The translations under genes were made by a program, and so were the position numbers. Below, one piece after another: positions 37,682-37,710 of a DNA stretch of 37,710 bases. The notes beneath the pieces were generated by a model, which searched no databases, had not been told where the DNA came from, and saw nothing but the letters and a program-made list of their open reading frames with translations. Position 1 is the stretch's first letter. Each line of letters starts with the position of its first letter. Source of the DNA: a virus; the IMG/VR virus record IMGVR_UViG_3300010233_000101, positions 1 to 37,710 of that record; one strand, written 5' to 3'.

Positions 37682-37710
37682 ATGACATCACCGGTACAGC
37701 TTTCGGACTT
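37682..37710 (+). CDS. Start of a further tail gene (cut by window end)
   Basis: AGGGAT lies about 5 nt before an ATG opening MTSPVQLSD, then the window ends. From its position it is probably another tail fibre or baseplate gene. Nothing more can be said. Confidence 0.45.

Overview
The window is a densely packed, AT-rich region of a contractile-tailed (myovirus-type) phage or prophage genome. There are no rRNA or tRNA genes, no bacterial housekeeping genes, no integrase and no CRISPR array. Coding density is very high, with many ATGA-type stop/start overlaps. The gene order portal (DUF1073), gpF-like head protein, DUF2213 protease/scaffold, decoration protein, DUF2184 capsid, DUF4054, neck proteins, DUF3383 sheath, DUF3277 tube, tail chaperones, short tape measure, Dit-like, plug, hub, gp138-like spike, gp25-like wedge, baseplate J, DUF2612 matches small myoviruses of the Bcep781/AP22/Pam3 kind. 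The host cannot be named from sequence alone. The DUF932 (YfjQ-like) gene and consensus Shine-Dalgarno and sigma-70-like signals fit a Gram-negative bacterium.

Layout. 1-2250: replication region, with the end of a small basic protein, a winged-helix replication protein carrying iteron-like repeats inside its own gene, and an SSB-like protein with the acidic DDLPF tail. 2245-7526: rightward block of tail-fibre or virion-surface proteins, including three tandem paralogues and several small Lys-rich proteins, closed by two terminator-like hairpins. 7755-12231: leftward operon of about 13 small unknown proteins plus a DUF932 protein. 12380-16839: rightward DNA-metabolism and DNA-modification block with a Cys4 protein, a DUF1064 PD-(D/E)XK nuclease, small proteins, two tandem ParB-like proteins, a TET-associated glycosyltransferase-like protein and a TET/JBP-like 2OG-Fe(II) dioxygenase. 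16760-37673: terminase, head, neck, tail, baseplate and fibre genes in one continuous rightward array, interrupted by a free-standing HNH endonuclease between sheath and tube.

How the parts fit. The strongest biological story is a DNA cytosine hypermodification cassette (TET-like dioxygenase plus TAGT-like glycosyltransferase, with two ParB-like proteins) directly upstream of the terminase. It would oxidise 5-methylcytosine and glycosylate the product, probably to protect genomic DNA from host restriction. No cytosine-5 methyltransferase is visible in the window, so the 5mC source must lie elsewhere in the phage or come from the host.

Several regulatory devices are readable directly. They are a -1 frameshift architecture in the tail-assembly chaperone, a hairpin that hides the ribosome-binding site of the HNH gene with a promoter predicted to start inside that hairpin (the logic known for T4 I-TevI), a nested GTG start for a scaffold inside the DUF2213 protease gene, and a hairpin over the replication gene's ribosome-binding site. 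A 28-bp exact duplication links the start of the rightward block to a gene in the leftward operon. A similar beta-rich domain appears inserted in four different virion proteins.
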